DNA of 64,000 nucleotides, taken from Flavobacteriaceae bacterium LSUCC0859 (GTDB lineage: Bacteria; Bacteroidota; Bacteroidia; Flavobacteriales; Flavobacteriaceae). Shown piece after piece: positions 52,127-61,310 of the stretch. The translations under genes were made by a program, and so were the position numbers. The stretch is from the NCBI GenBank assembly GCA_022239325.1, contig JAKOGP010000002.1, positions 103,506-167,505 on the forward strand. The letters are read 5' to 3'. How positions within the stretch are numbered: the first letter of the stretch is position 1; every line of letters begins with the position of its first letter. A model generated the notes under the pieces. The model was not told the origin of the DNA and searched no databases. It was given only the letters and a program-made list of their open reading frames with translations.

Positions 52127-55100
52127 ATGTCTTTACATCCAACATACAAAAAGGGGCCCATACTAAAGAAATGGACTTTGCTTTTATTTACGGCCACCCT
52201 ATTAATAGCCTGTAACAAAGAAATAGAAAAGGGGCCTATATATTTTGAAGCACTCTCCCCCACTCAAACTGGTATTGACTTTACCAATAGCTTAGAACCT
52301 ACTTCTGATCTCAATATTATTGAATACTTATATTTCTATAATGGAGCTGGAGTGGCCATTGGAGACCTAGACAATGACGGACTGGAAGATGTATTCTTTA
52401 CAGGGAATCAAGTTCAAGACCAATTGTATAAAAACCTGGGCGAGCTCCGTTTTTCAAATATCACTGCATCTGCTGGCATATTGAATTCAGACAGCTGGTC
52501 TAATGGGGTCACTATGGCAGACGTTAATAATGACGGGCTATTGGATATTTATGTCTCTGTCGTAGGGCAATATAAATCCCTTAAAGGCCACAATAAACTG
52601 TACCTGAACAAGGGTGATATGCAGTTTGAAGAAGTGTCAAAAGAGGTTCACTTAGATTTTTCTGGTTTTGGTACCCAGGCTAGTTTTTTTGACTACGACA
52701 ATGACGGAGACCTAGATGTATACTTACTAAACCACACCGTACACACCCCAAGAAGCTACGGCAAAATAGACAAAAGATCAGAGAAGGACCTACTATCTGG
52801 AGATCGCTTCTATGAAAACACCCTAGAAACTGGGGTATTAGACTTTAAAGAAGTAAGCGCAGAGGCAGGCATTTTTAGCAGCCCTTTAGGTTATGGATTG
52901 GGATTGGCCACTGCAGATTTTAATAAAGATGGTTTTATTGACATATACATTGGGAATGATTTTCACGAAAACGACTATCTGTTTTTGAATAACGGAGACA
53001 AAACTTTTAAAGAAGTTAGTAAGCAAATGATCAGTCACAGTTCCAGATTTACCATGGGATTAGATGTTGCAGATTTAAATAACGACGCTCAATTAGATAT
53101 TTTTAGCTTGGACATGATGCCAGATCAGGCTAAAATTTTACTTAAGTCTGGAGGAGAAGACACAGATAAGGTGGCTCAAATAAAATCAAATTTTGGATAC
53201 CAACCGCAGTACTCTAGAAACCATTTACAACTAAACAATGGTCGTGGGGCGTTTAAAGAAATAGCCTTACTCACTCAAACCTATGCCACCGATTGGAGTT
53301 GGTCTGCGCTTATTGAAGATTTTGATAATGATGGCCAATCTGATATTTTTATCAGTAATGGAATTTACAGAAGGCCTAATGACTTGGATTACATTAATTA
53401 TATGAGTAATGTAAACTTTAGCCAATACCAACAAAACCAACAAGACGCCCTAGAAAAAAAGCTTATTGAGGAAATGCCTCAATTACATATTGGCAATGTC
53501 ATTTTAAGAAATGAAGGTCAAATGATCTTTTCTAAATACAGCCAAGAGGCCGGTTTAAACAACACCTACTCTAATGGAGCAGCTTACAGTGACCTGGACC
53601 TGGATGGAGACATAGATCTGCTGATAAACAATATTAATAGTCCTGCTCAACTATTAGAAAACACTACTAACCCTCAAAATTTTGTAGGGTTCCAAGTGAG
53701 TCCGTCTGCTGAGGTACCCAATACGCAAGGCGCCAAAATTAGTGTATATAGCCAAGATAAAGTATGGTATAAAGAAGTTACGGCAAGCAGAGGGTTTGCA
53801 TCGGCGTCTAGCCAGAACATTCACTTTGGATTGGGTCAAAAGAACCGTATAGATTCTGTTCATATAGAATATCTAGGAGGCAAAAAACAAAGATTTACGA
53901 ATCTGAAAGCCAATCAGTACCACAAGATAGACTCACAAACGGCACAATTTACACAAATTAAGCCGCAAATAATCTATGAGGCTACCGAGAGCTTCCCCTT
54001 TACCCATACGGAAAACACCTATTATGACTATGAGCGAGAGCCACTGATGCTAGAAAAATTATCTATAGAGGGACCCGCTTACGTCTTCGAAGACTTTGAC
54101 GGAGACGGTCTTAAAGACTTGTATTTGGGAGCGGCCAAATACCAGGAAAGTAGTTATTTTAAACAAAATGAAAACCACAGCTTTAGCCGCATTCCCTCTG
54201 AAGCCTTTTTAGAAGACGCACTTTATGAAGACGTAGACGCTGCAGCTATTGACTATGACAATGACGGAGATTTAGATCTATACGTAATGAGTGGTGGAAA
54301 TGACAGCCCCGAAGGAGACATACAATTGGCAGACCGACTCTACATTAACAACGGACTAGGCCAATTTACCAGATCTGCTGCCGTACTGCCCAAATCTAAT
54401 GGCGGTAGCATCTCTGTAGCAGACTTTAACAATGATGGATATGACGATCTCTTTCTAGGGTCTCGATCTATGCCAGGCGCCTATGGCGTAGCTCCATATA
54501 GTGTGATCTTGAAAAACACCCAAAAAGGGAATTTTGAGCTACTAGATAGGGTAGAATTTGGTATGATTACGGACAGTGCTTGGGGAGACTTAAACTCAGA
54601 TGGTTTTCTAGACTTAGTATTGGTGGGTGATTTTATGCCCGTAACCGTCTTAATGAACCAGCAAGGAGTTCGCTTTGAAAACCAAACCATTGCTCTTGGC
54701 CTAGAACACAGCAGTGGCTTGTGGAACACCCTTGCCCTAGAAGACCTTAACGGAGATGGACGCTTAGATATTTTGGCTGGGAATGCTGGCTTAAATATGA
54801 AATTAACAGCCTCTGTAGAAGCACCTGTGGTATTACATTTGGCAGATTTTGACGCCAATGGTCAAATAGATCCAGTGTTTTTTTATGACTATGAGGGCCA
54901 ACATATCCCCTTTGCTACTAAAGATCAGTTGGCAGGGCAAATGCCCCTCATCAAAAAGAAGTTTACCTCCTACGAGGCGTTTTCTAAGGTAAGATCTTTG
55001 AAACAATTGTTTGATCTAATTCCTGAAGACACCGAAACCAAAAAAATAGAGGAACTCAGATCTATGGTATATCTTAATCAGACCAGTGGGTTTCAGGGAC

Positions 55101-55399
55101 AGCCATTACCAAGAGCTGCTCAAATGAGTAGTATTGAAGATTTCCACTACGAGCCTGTAACAGAAAGACTGTATTATGTAGGAAATTACAAAGGCTATGT
55201 GACCCAATTAGGACAAACTACCGCAAATCCTGGAGGCGTATTATCTGAATTTAAACAAGGTACTTTTACCCAGCATAAAGAGCTCCCTATTGCACCCTTT
55301 GAAGAAGGTAGGGCTTTGGTCAAACTTCCAGAAAACAAGCTTCTTATCTTATACAACAACAGCACTGCTGTAACTTTAAATCTAACACAATTACAATAA
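52127..55399 (+). CDS. FG-GAP/ASPIC-UnbV lipoprotein, paralogue 3
   Basis: 1090 residues from the ATG at 52127, directly after the previous stop; a start ten codons upstream would overlap it and adds no signal features. A lipobox LIAC gives lipidated Cys30. Some 13 FG-GAP units (DLDNDGLEDVFF, DYDNDGDLDVYL, DFNNDGYDDLFL and others) flank an ASPIC/UnbV domain (about 545-600, SRGFASASSQNIHFGLG). It is the most divergent of the three, opening with GIDFTNSLEPTSDLNI. Together they form a three-paralogue operon ahead of the haloperoxidase gene. Confidence 0.87.
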   Translation: MSLHPTYKKGPILKKWTLLLFTATLLIACNKEIEKGPIYFEALSPTQTGIDFTNSLEPTSDLNIIEYLYFYNGAGVAIGDLDNDGLEDVFFTGNQVQDQLYKNLGELRFSNITASAGILNSDSWSNGVTMADVNNDGLLDIYVSVVGQYKSLKGHNKLYLNKGDMQFEEVSKEVHLDFSGFGTQASFFDYDNDGDLDVYLLNHTVHTPRSYGKIDKRSEKDLLSGDRFYENTLETGVLDFKEVSAEAGIFSSPLGYGLGLATADFNKDGFIDIYIGNDFHENDYLFLNNGDKTFKEVSKQMISHSSRFTMGLDVADLNNDAQLDIFSLDMMPDQAKILLKSGGEDTDKVAQIKSNFGYQPQYSRNHLQLNNGRGAFKEIALLTQTYATDWSWSALIEDFDNDGQSDIFISNGIYRRPNDLDYINYMSNVNFSQYQQNQQDALEKKLIEEMPQLHIGNVILRNEGQMIFSKYSQEAGLNNTYSNGAAYSDLDLDGDIDLLINNINSPAQLLENTTNPQNFVGFQVSPSAEVPNTQGAKISVYSQDKVWYKEVTASRGFASASSQNIHFGLGQKNRIDSVHIEYLGGKKQRFTNLKANQYHKIDSQTAQFTQIKPQIIYEATESFPFTHTENTYYDYEREPLMLEKLSIEGPAYVFEDFDGDGLKDLYLGAAKYQESSYFKQNENHSFSRIPSEAFLEDALYEDVDAAAIDYDNDGDLDLYVMSGGNDSPEGDIQLADRLYINNGLGQFTRSAAVLPKSNGGSISVADFNNDGYDDLFLGSRSMPGAYGVAPYSVILKNTQKGNFELLDRVEFGMITDSAWGDLNSDGFLDLVLVGDFMPVTVLMNQQGVRFENQTIALGLEHSSGLWNTLALEDLNGDGRLDILAGNAGLNMKLTASVEAPVVLHLADFDANGQIDPVFFYDYEGQHIPFATKDQLAGQMPLIKKKFTSYEAFSKVRSLKQLFDLIPEDTETKKIEELRSMVYLNQTSGFQGQPLPRAAQMSSIEDFHYEPVTERLYYVGNYKGYVTQLGQTTANPGGVLSEFKQGTFTQHKELPIAPFEEGRALVKLPENKLLILYNNSTAVTLNLTQLQ

Positions 55400-55403
55400 A
55401 AAA

Positions 55404-56744
55404 ATGAAACACTTCTCCATTACAAGCCTCTTTTTAAGCTTATTTGGTTTATTATTTATCCTTAGCTGTGAGGAAAACAACACCTACATCCAAAGTCTGG
55501 AAGACCCTGTTTTGTTTAATGAAAGCATGCAGCAACTTTCAGATGTGATTGTTTACGACATTTTTTCTCCTCCAGTAGCCTCTAGAGTCTATATGTACCC
55601 TACCGTGGCCGCCTACAGCATTATGCAACAAGCCTTCCCTGAGAAATATGAAGATTTAGAGGGTCAGATAAGTGGGTTTACAAGCATTCCAAGCCTTTCT
55701 GACCCAAAAGTAAATCCCCATTTGGCTGCCATACATGCTTTTCTTAAAGTAGGAACTGCACTCATTTTTTCAGAAAACAAAATGGATAGCTACCGAGAGG
55801 CCTTGTATGAAAAATTAGAAGAAGAGGGGCTTCCCTCTGCAGTTAAAGAAGCATCTTTAGCCTATGGAGAGGCGGTGGCTGCACATATATTGGGCTGGGC
55901 AGACACAGATTTTTACAAGCAAACCAGAACCTATCCTAAATACACCATTCAGGAAGGAACTGCATTTTGGAAACCTACCCCTCCAGATTATATGGAGGGT
56001 ATAGAACCCCATTGGAATAAAATTAGAACGCTGGTTCTTGAAAGTGCAGACCAGTTTGAACCAGCTGCTCCATACCCGGTAGACATGGATAAGAACAGTC
56101 CGTTTTACAAAGAACTACTTGAAGTGTACGAATTGGGAGAAAAGATAGATGGCAGTACAGAGGCTACACAAATTGCTAGTTTCTGGGACTGTAACCCCTA
56201 TGTGTCTCACCACAGAGGGCACGCTATGTTCGCCACCAAAAAAATTACTCCAGGAGGCCATTGGATAGGAATAACTAAAATTGCAACTACCCAAGCGGCT
56301 AGCAGTTTTGACGAAACCGTTCATGCCTACACAAGAGTTTCCGCGGCCTTATTTGACGGATTCATTTCTTGCTGGAATACCAAGTGGAATAAGCTAATTG
56401 TGAGGCCAGAAACGCTCATTAATGAGTTCTTAGACGAAACCTGGTTGCCCTTATTACAGACCCCTCCCTTTCCTGAGTACACCTCTGGACACTCTGTAAT
56501 CTCGAGAGCAGCAGCTGTGGCTCTAACAGATATTTACGGAGATAATTTTGCTTTTGAAGACACCACTGAAGAGGTATACGGACTAGGCGTTCGCTCTTAT
56601 CCTTCTTTCTTGGCCGCCTCTGAGGAAGCTGCCATCTCAAGACTCTATGGCGGCATTCATTATAGAAGAGCTATTGAAGAAGGGGTGAAGCAGGGAGAAG
56701 CTGTAGGTAATTACCAAGTATCTAAGCTTAAAACACTAAAATAA
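55404..56744 (+). CDS. Vanadium haloperoxidase/PAP2-family lipoprotein
   Basis: 446 residues, lipobox ILSC (Cys22). The vanadate/phosphate-binding set is complete: Lys327 and Arg334 (K-x6-R in KWNKLIVRP), His363 in EYTSGHS, Arg413 and His419 in SRLYGGIH. Relative to Curvularia vanadium chloroperoxidase these match Lys353, Arg360, His404, Arg490 and His496. Trp324 and Phe356 match its Trp350 and Phe397, which line the halide site. Vanadate-dependent halide oxidation with H2O2 is therefore plausible; acid phosphatase activity of the same fold is the alternative. It follows paralogue 3 by 4 bp in the same operon. Confidence 0.85.
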   Translation: MKHFSITSLFLSLFGLLFILSCEENNTYIQSLEDPVLFNESMQQLSDVIVYDIFSPPVASRVYMYPTVAAYSIMQQAFPEKYEDLEGQISGFTSIPSLSDPKVNPHLAAIHAFLKVGTALIFSENKMDSYREALYEKLEEEGLPSAVKEASLAYGEAVAAHILGWADTDFYKQTRTYPKYTIQEGTAFWKPTPPDYMEGIEPHWNKIRTLVLESADQFEPAAPYPVDMDKNSPFYKELLEVYELGEKIDGSTEATQIASFWDCNPYVSHHRGHAMFATKKITPGGHWIGITKIATTQAASSFDETVHAYTRVSAALFDGFISCWNTKWNKLIVRPETLINEFLDETWLPLLQTPPFPEYTSGHSVISRAAAVALTDIYGDNFAFEDTTEEVYGLGVRSYPSFLAASEEAAISRLYGGIHYRRAIEEGVKQGEAVGNYQVSKLKTLK

Positions 56745-56776
56745 TTTATATTTACCAACCTTAAAAAAAACCAACC

Positions 56777-58366
56777 ATGATAGGAATACTCTCCTTTGTA
56801 GGCTTTACCCTGCTTGTTGCTTTAATTGCATATTTAGCTACCAAAAAAACAGATGAGCGCTCCTCAGACGGATATTTCTTGGGTGGGAGAAGCCTTACTG
56901 CAGGAGTCATTGCAGGCTCCTTATTACTCACTAACCTGTCTACGGAACAAATCGTAGGACTCAATGGCTCTGCCTACGAAAGTGGCCTTTCTGTAATGGC
57001 CTGGGAAACTATGGCCGCTATTGCCATGGTACTCACTGCTATTTTCTTGCTTCCCAGATATCTCACAGGAGGTCTAACCACGGTCCCACAATTTTTGGCT
57101 AGTCGTTTTGACGTAACTACCAAGACCATTACCTCTATCTTGTTTCTAACAGGCTATGCTGTAGTGCTTTTACCAGTAGTTTTGTACTCTGGTTCTGTAG
57201 CCATCAGTGGTATGTTTGACATTCCAGAACTCCTAGGAGTCTCTGAGAGCGCAGCCATTTGGATTTGTGTGTGGGGTATTGGTATCACTGGAGGTATCTA
57301 TGCGGTATTTGGAGGCTTAAAGGCCGTAGCGGTTTCAGATTCTATCAATGCCATAGGGCTGCTTATAGGAGGGCTTATGATCCCATTTTTTGGACTTCTG
57401 GCCATTGGTGATGGAAATGTCATGGGAGGAATACAAATTTTAGTAGAAAGCAACCCGGAGAAATTTAAATCTATGGGTTCTGAAACAGATCCAGTGCCAT
57501 TTCATACCCTTTTTACAGGGATGATGCTCGTTCATATGTTTTACTGGGGCACCAACCAACAGATTATACAAAGGGCTTTGGCTGCTAAAAACCTAGCAGA
57601 AGGCCAAAAAGGACTTTTACTGGCCGGGTTTATCAAGGTCTTAGGTCCCTTATTGGTTGTTCTTCCTGGACTTATAGCCTATCATCTATTTGAGGGTGGC
57701 TTGGACAAGGCAGACAGTGCCTACCCCATGCTGGTAGCAGAAGTTTTGCCATTGCCTTTGGTTGGTTTTTTTGCTGCAGTCTTATTTGGAGCTATTTTAA
57801 GCTCTTTTAACTCCGTGTTAAACTCATCAGTGACCCTTTATGGGGTAGATATTTATAAGCAGCACATAAATCCCAATGCCAGCGAATTAGAGATGGTAAA
57901 AAACGGAAAACGTTTTGGGCTAATTTTAGCCATTGCAGCCATGTGTATTGCACCCTTAATAGCCAATGCAGGCACCCTTTTTGACTACCTGCAAGAGGTG
58001 AATGGTATTTATAGCATCCCTATTTTAACAGTGATATTTGTAGGCTACACCACCAAAAAAGTCCCTGCCATCGCAGCTAAAATTGGGGTGATCTCTGGAT
58101 CTTTACTCTATATTATTAGCCAATTTATACTCCAACCTATGGTAGAGGATAATGGAGGTACCTACCCACATTACTTAGATGTCATGGCTGTGCTATTTTT
58201 ATTAAACACAGGCATTATGCTGCTCATTGGAAAATTAAAACCAAGAGAAACGCCTTTTGAGCTTAGTTACACCAAGCAGGTAAACATTGAGCCCTTTAAA
58301 TATGTAAAGCAAATGGGGCTAGGAGTTTGTGTATTGGTGATTGCTATCTATGTGTACTTTGCCTAA
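56777..58366 (+). CDS. SSS-family sodium:solute symporter
   Basis: 529 residues with 13-14 membrane segments. SLC5/SSS features: GRSLTAGVIAGSLLLTNLSTEQIVGLNGSAY near the N-terminus, the GGIYAVFGGLKAVAVSDSINAI segment, and the SFNSVLNSSVTLYGVDIYK stretch, which includes the sodium-site serines. Similar proteins carry galactose, sialic acid or other small solutes with Na+. It starts 32 bp after the haloperoxidase gene. Together with SusCD it gives an uptake route across both membranes; the substrate is not decided. Confidence 0.92.
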   Translation: MIGILSFVGFTLLVALIAYLATKKTDERSSDGYFLGGRSLTAGVIAGSLLLTNLSTEQIVGLNGSAYESGLSVMAWETMAAIAMVLTAIFLLPRYLTGGLTTVPQFLASRFDVTTKTITSILFLTGYAVVLLPVVLYSGSVAISGMFDIPELLGVSESAAIWICVWGIGITGGIYAVFGGLKAVAVSDSINAIGLLIGGLMIPFFGLLAIGDGNVMGGIQILVESNPEKFKSMGSETDPVPFHTLFTGMMLVHMFYWGTNQQIIQRALAAKNLAEGQKGLLLAGFIKVLGPLLVVLPGLIAYHLFEGGLDKADSAYPMLVAEVLPLPLVGFFAAVLFGAILSSFNSVLNSSVTLYGVDIYKQHINPNASELEMVKNGKRFGLILAIAAMCIAPLIANAGTLFDYLQEVNGIYSIPILTVIFVGYTTKKVPAIAAKIGVISGSLLYIISQFILQPMVEDNGGTYPHYLDVMAVLFLLNTGIMLLIGKLKPRETPFELSYTKQVNIEPFKYVKQMGLGVCVLVIAIYVYFA

Positions 58367-58385
58367 ACCTTAGTACCTTTATGGC

Positions 58386-59030
58386 ATGAAAGTGCCCAAG
58401 CGTTTTTTATTAGTCTGTGTTTGTAGCCTATGCTGCATAGGACTCTATGGCCAAGAAAATAGCAGCAAATCCATTAAAATAGGGAAGAAAGATCCTGCCA
58501 AAACTTCTGAAAATCCTTTTAAACTGCCTGCAGCTAACGCCAAGGACCAACCCAAGCTCTTGTATCCCATAGACGTTACTATGGAAAAAAATCAGATACA
58601 AATGCTGCCCAACAGAACACTGGTACAAGCTGGAGCCTTTTTAAAAATTGATCCTAAGATTCGAGAAAAAGAGAATAAAAAAGCTAAACAATATTTTGGA
58701 GACGTCCATCTGGGCAGTATTAAAACCGTTTCTAAATTTGTTGGAGTGGTTTGCAGAGACCATGAATACGTAGACGGAGACCGAGTTAAAATTTACCTCA
58801 ACGGCAATATTATAGAACAAAACCTCACCCTTACTGCTGGTTTTCAAGGGCTCAATGTAGACCTTAAAGAAGGGGTTAATATTTTAATCTTCGAAGCCTT
58901 AAATCAGGGAGCTTCAGGGCCCAATACGGCCCAAGTAGATGTCTATGATGAAAAGGGAAACCTCATGTACCAAAACATCTGGAACCTCTCTACAGGTGCA
59001 AGAGGCACCATGACTGTAATTAGAGAATAA
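58386..59030 (+). CDS. Small secreted protein of unknown function
   Basis: 214 residues with a cleavable signal peptide (about 1-22, ending LYGQ). The mature part is rich in Lys and has two beta-rich stretches: DGDRVKIYLNGNIIEQNLTL and VDLKEGVNILIFEALNQGASGPNTAQVDVYDEKGNLMYQN. The second resembles a carbohydrate-binding-like or jelly-roll sandwich. No catalytic motif recognised. It is the last gene of the plus-strand locus, 19 bp after the symporter. Its stop codon lies in an inverted repeat shared with the convergent acylase gene. Confidence 0.75.
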   Translation: MKVPKRFLLVCVCSLCCIGLYGQENSSKSIKIGKKDPAKTSENPFKLPAANAKDQPKLLYPIDVTMEKNQIQMLPNRTLVQAGAFLKIDPKIREKENKKAKQYFGDVHLGSIKTVSKFVGVVCRDHEYVDGDRVKIYLNGNIIEQNLTLTAGFQGLNVDLKEGVNILIFEALNQGASGPNTAQVDVYDEKGNLMYQNIWNLSTGARGTMTVIRE

Positions 59031-59049
59031 AATAGAACTAATTCTCTAA
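59020..59049. terminator. Bidirectional terminator-like inverted repeat
   Basis: TTAGAGAAT (59020-59028) and ATTCTCTAA (59041-59049) are perfect 9-bp arms around a 12-bp AT-rich loop. The repeat sits exactly across the stop codons of two convergent genes (59028-59030 plus strand, 59038-59040 minus strand). It lacks a T-run, so termination in either direction is only possible, not certain. Confidence 0.4.
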
Positions 59050-61230
59050 AGCCATACGCTCTCCAGGACGATAGCTTTGCCTAGCGTCTTTTAATACGTC
59101 TTCCTTATAAAACAAAACCTCTTTGAATTGCTGGTCTGCGTAAGCTTGCGCTTGGTCATTAAAATGAGGAGATTTAGGGTCTCCACTTTGCCCCCCAGCC
59201 AGTATGCTCTTGGCCTGCAGCCTTTCTCCAAAAGAGACCACTGCCACAAAACTATTCCCACGAGTCCCGTAAATTTTCTTTGTGTTGTTGGTATAACGCG
59301 CTCCATAGGCCGCCAAGGCACCCCACCTGCCTGAGGCCATACCAATTCCAATACTGGGCAGGCTGTCATTAAAAGCTTGCCTAGGGTCTCCATTCAAACG
59401 CTGATACCTATTAATTTCTCCCCAAGGGGTATTCCAAGTGCCAAAATCTGTGGTCATTTGGCTCAGGGTTTCTTGAAAAATCTGTAGCCTTTCTTTCAAA
59501 GGAGACTGGGTACCAAAGTAAATCATGTGTTCCATATCTGAAGATAGCCCCTCAGGCCTTTCCCCCTTTGCGCCATATAGCGTTCCGTAAAAATGAGCCA
59601 AAGACATGGCCACAGAAGCTTTAGATGTTTTGTAGTCCCAGCTTCTGAGTACTTCTATAGCAGCCTTCATCTCTGTAGAAGCACCTCCAATCGCGTCATA
59701 GGCAGCCACCAATCCAGGAATTAAAGCCTCGAAAGCAGGCAAATAGGGGTCATGTGCCAGACTAATAAGTCCATCTAAATCTATAGGAGGCATGTCTTTC
59801 AGTAGAGAAATGGCGTGAACACCTCTGAAATTTTCCTGATCCTTAGACATATATACAGGATAATTTTCACGCTTTGGACTGTAGTTCAAGGCCGCTGTAT
59901 AAGGTGTAGAATTACAGTTTTGGAGCCAACCATTGGGAGGGTTAAGCAACAAAATATTTTCGTCTACCGAGTGTAACCCCTTCCAATCCGTAGCGGGGTT
60001 GCTGCCGTCTACAGGCTGTGTAAAATCAAAAGTCACATCTCTTTTAGGAATAAAATTCCCGTGAAAGTAGGCAATATTCCCCGAAGCGTCTGCGTAAACT
60101 GTATTGTTGGAAGAGTTGGTTCTCAGATCCATCATGGCTCTAAACCCGTCGTAATTAGATTGTTTGGTCCTAATATAAGACTGCTCCAAAGCCGTTACAG
60201 GGTCCCACATCATAGCAGAGGCCACCCACTTGTCGCCTTCCATATGCGTAATGGGCCCATGGTGGGTTCGGTATAGTGGAAAACTCTTTTGTTGTAGGTT
60301 TCCGTCCAGGTCCTTGAAAGCCAGAGTAACCACTTGCTGTTCTACCCTTCTATCTTCCTCTCCATAACGGTACACCAAACTGTCGCCTTGCTGGCGGATG
60401 CTTTCTACATACTCATCCATCACATCTGTATAAGTAGAAGTGTGCATCCATCCTGTTTTTTCATTAAATCCCTGATACACAAAAAACTGCCCCCAGGTAA
60501 CCGCCCCATAGGCGTTTAAACCCTCTTTGGAATTTACGTGCACCTCGCCCCTAAAGAAAAAAGAGGTGTGGGGGTTTATAAGTAGCAGGGTCTCGCCACT
60601 TTTAGTGCGCGAGCCACTAATGGCTATGCCATTAGAGCCGGACGGCTCTGCTGCCTCCTGAGCTCTGGCTATTGCGAGAGACTCCTTTTTTGGGAGGGCC
60701 ACTCCACGCTCGTAAAAAGCCTGTATCTTTTTGGTAGAAATACGTTCAATATCCCCGCCAATAGAACCCTCACTAAAGTACATGGGCATCCAGGGTTCAA
60801 AATGAGTAATGAGTTTAGGGGTCACCTCTGGGTGGGTTCTTAAATAGTAATTTATTCCGTCTGCAAAAGCCACACAGAGAGATTTCACAGAGGCTGGAGC
60901 GGCTTCATAGCGAGCAATAGCCTCCTGCTTGGTCATAAAAAGTCGCGCTCTCAAATCAGAATAAATGGCCGCTTCTCCTTCTACCTCTGCCAGACGTCCA
61001 ATGGCCCAAATATAATTGTCCTCTACCCGTCCAAAATCGTCTTCACATTGGGCGTACAACAGACCAAAAACAGCGTCTTCGTCAGTCTCTCCATAGATAT
61101 GAGGCACTCCATAAGAATCTCTAATAATAGTAGTTTGCTCCGCATGAGCCTGCTGCCTGTCTGCCTCAGACATAGTTTGGGGTTGGCAGGAGATCAAAAC
61201 AAACAAAAGGGAGACAAGGAATGGTTTCAT
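59038..61230 (-). CDS. Penicillin-acylase-family Ntn hydrolase, lipoprotein
   Basis: 730 residues with lipobox LISC (Cys15). Following the A-chain, autocatalytic cleavage should occur before Ser199 in PSGSNGIAISGSR, giving the N-terminal nucleophile of the B chain; downstream INPHTSF and NEKTGWMHTSTYTD match the family. Members hydrolyse amides such as beta-lactams, bile acids or acyl-homoserine lactones (PvdQ/aculeacin acylase). A substrate cannot be read from sequence. The gene converges on the secreted-protein gene, with an inverted repeat between. Confidence 0.9.
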   Translation of the reverse strand: MKPFLVSLLFVLISCQPQTMSEADRQQAHAEQTTIIRDSYGVPHIYGETDEDAVFGLLYAQCEDDFGRVEDNYIWAIGRLAEVEGEAAIYSDLRARLFMTKQEAIARYEAAPASVKSLCVAFADGINYYLRTHPEVTPKLITHFEPWMPMYFSEGSIGGDIERISTKKIQAFYERGVALPKKESLAIARAQEAAEPSGSNGIAISGSRTKSGETLLLINPHTSFFFRGEVHVNSKEGLNAYGAVTWGQFFVYQGFNEKTGWMHTSTYTDVMDEYVESIRQQGDSLVYRYGEEDRRVEQQVVTLAFKDLDGNLQQKSFPLYRTHHGPITHMEGDKWVASAMMWDPVTALEQSYIRTKQSNYDGFRAMMDLRTNSSNNTVYADASGNIAYFHGNFIPKRDVTFDFTQPVDGSNPATDWKGLHSVDENILLLNPPNGWLQNCNSTPYTAALNYSPKRENYPVYMSKDQENFRGVHAISLLKDMPPIDLDGLISLAHDPYLPAFEALIPGLVAAYDAIGGASTEMKAAIEVLRSWDYKTSKASVAMSLAHFYGTLYGAKGERPEGLSSDMEHMIYFGTQSPLKERLQIFQETLSQMTTDFGTWNTPWGEINRYQRLNGDPRQAFNDSLPSIGIGMASGRWGALAAYGARYTNNTKKIYGTRGNSFVAVVSFGERLQAKSILAGGQSGDPKSPHFNDQAQAYADQQFKEVLFYKEDVLKDARQSYRPGERMALEN

Positions 61231-61310
61231 AATAGGCTGGAGTTAATTAAAAAGAAAAATAAAATAGAAAGATACAAAAAAAGTACCTTTACCTTTTAGC
61301 TGCTGCACTT

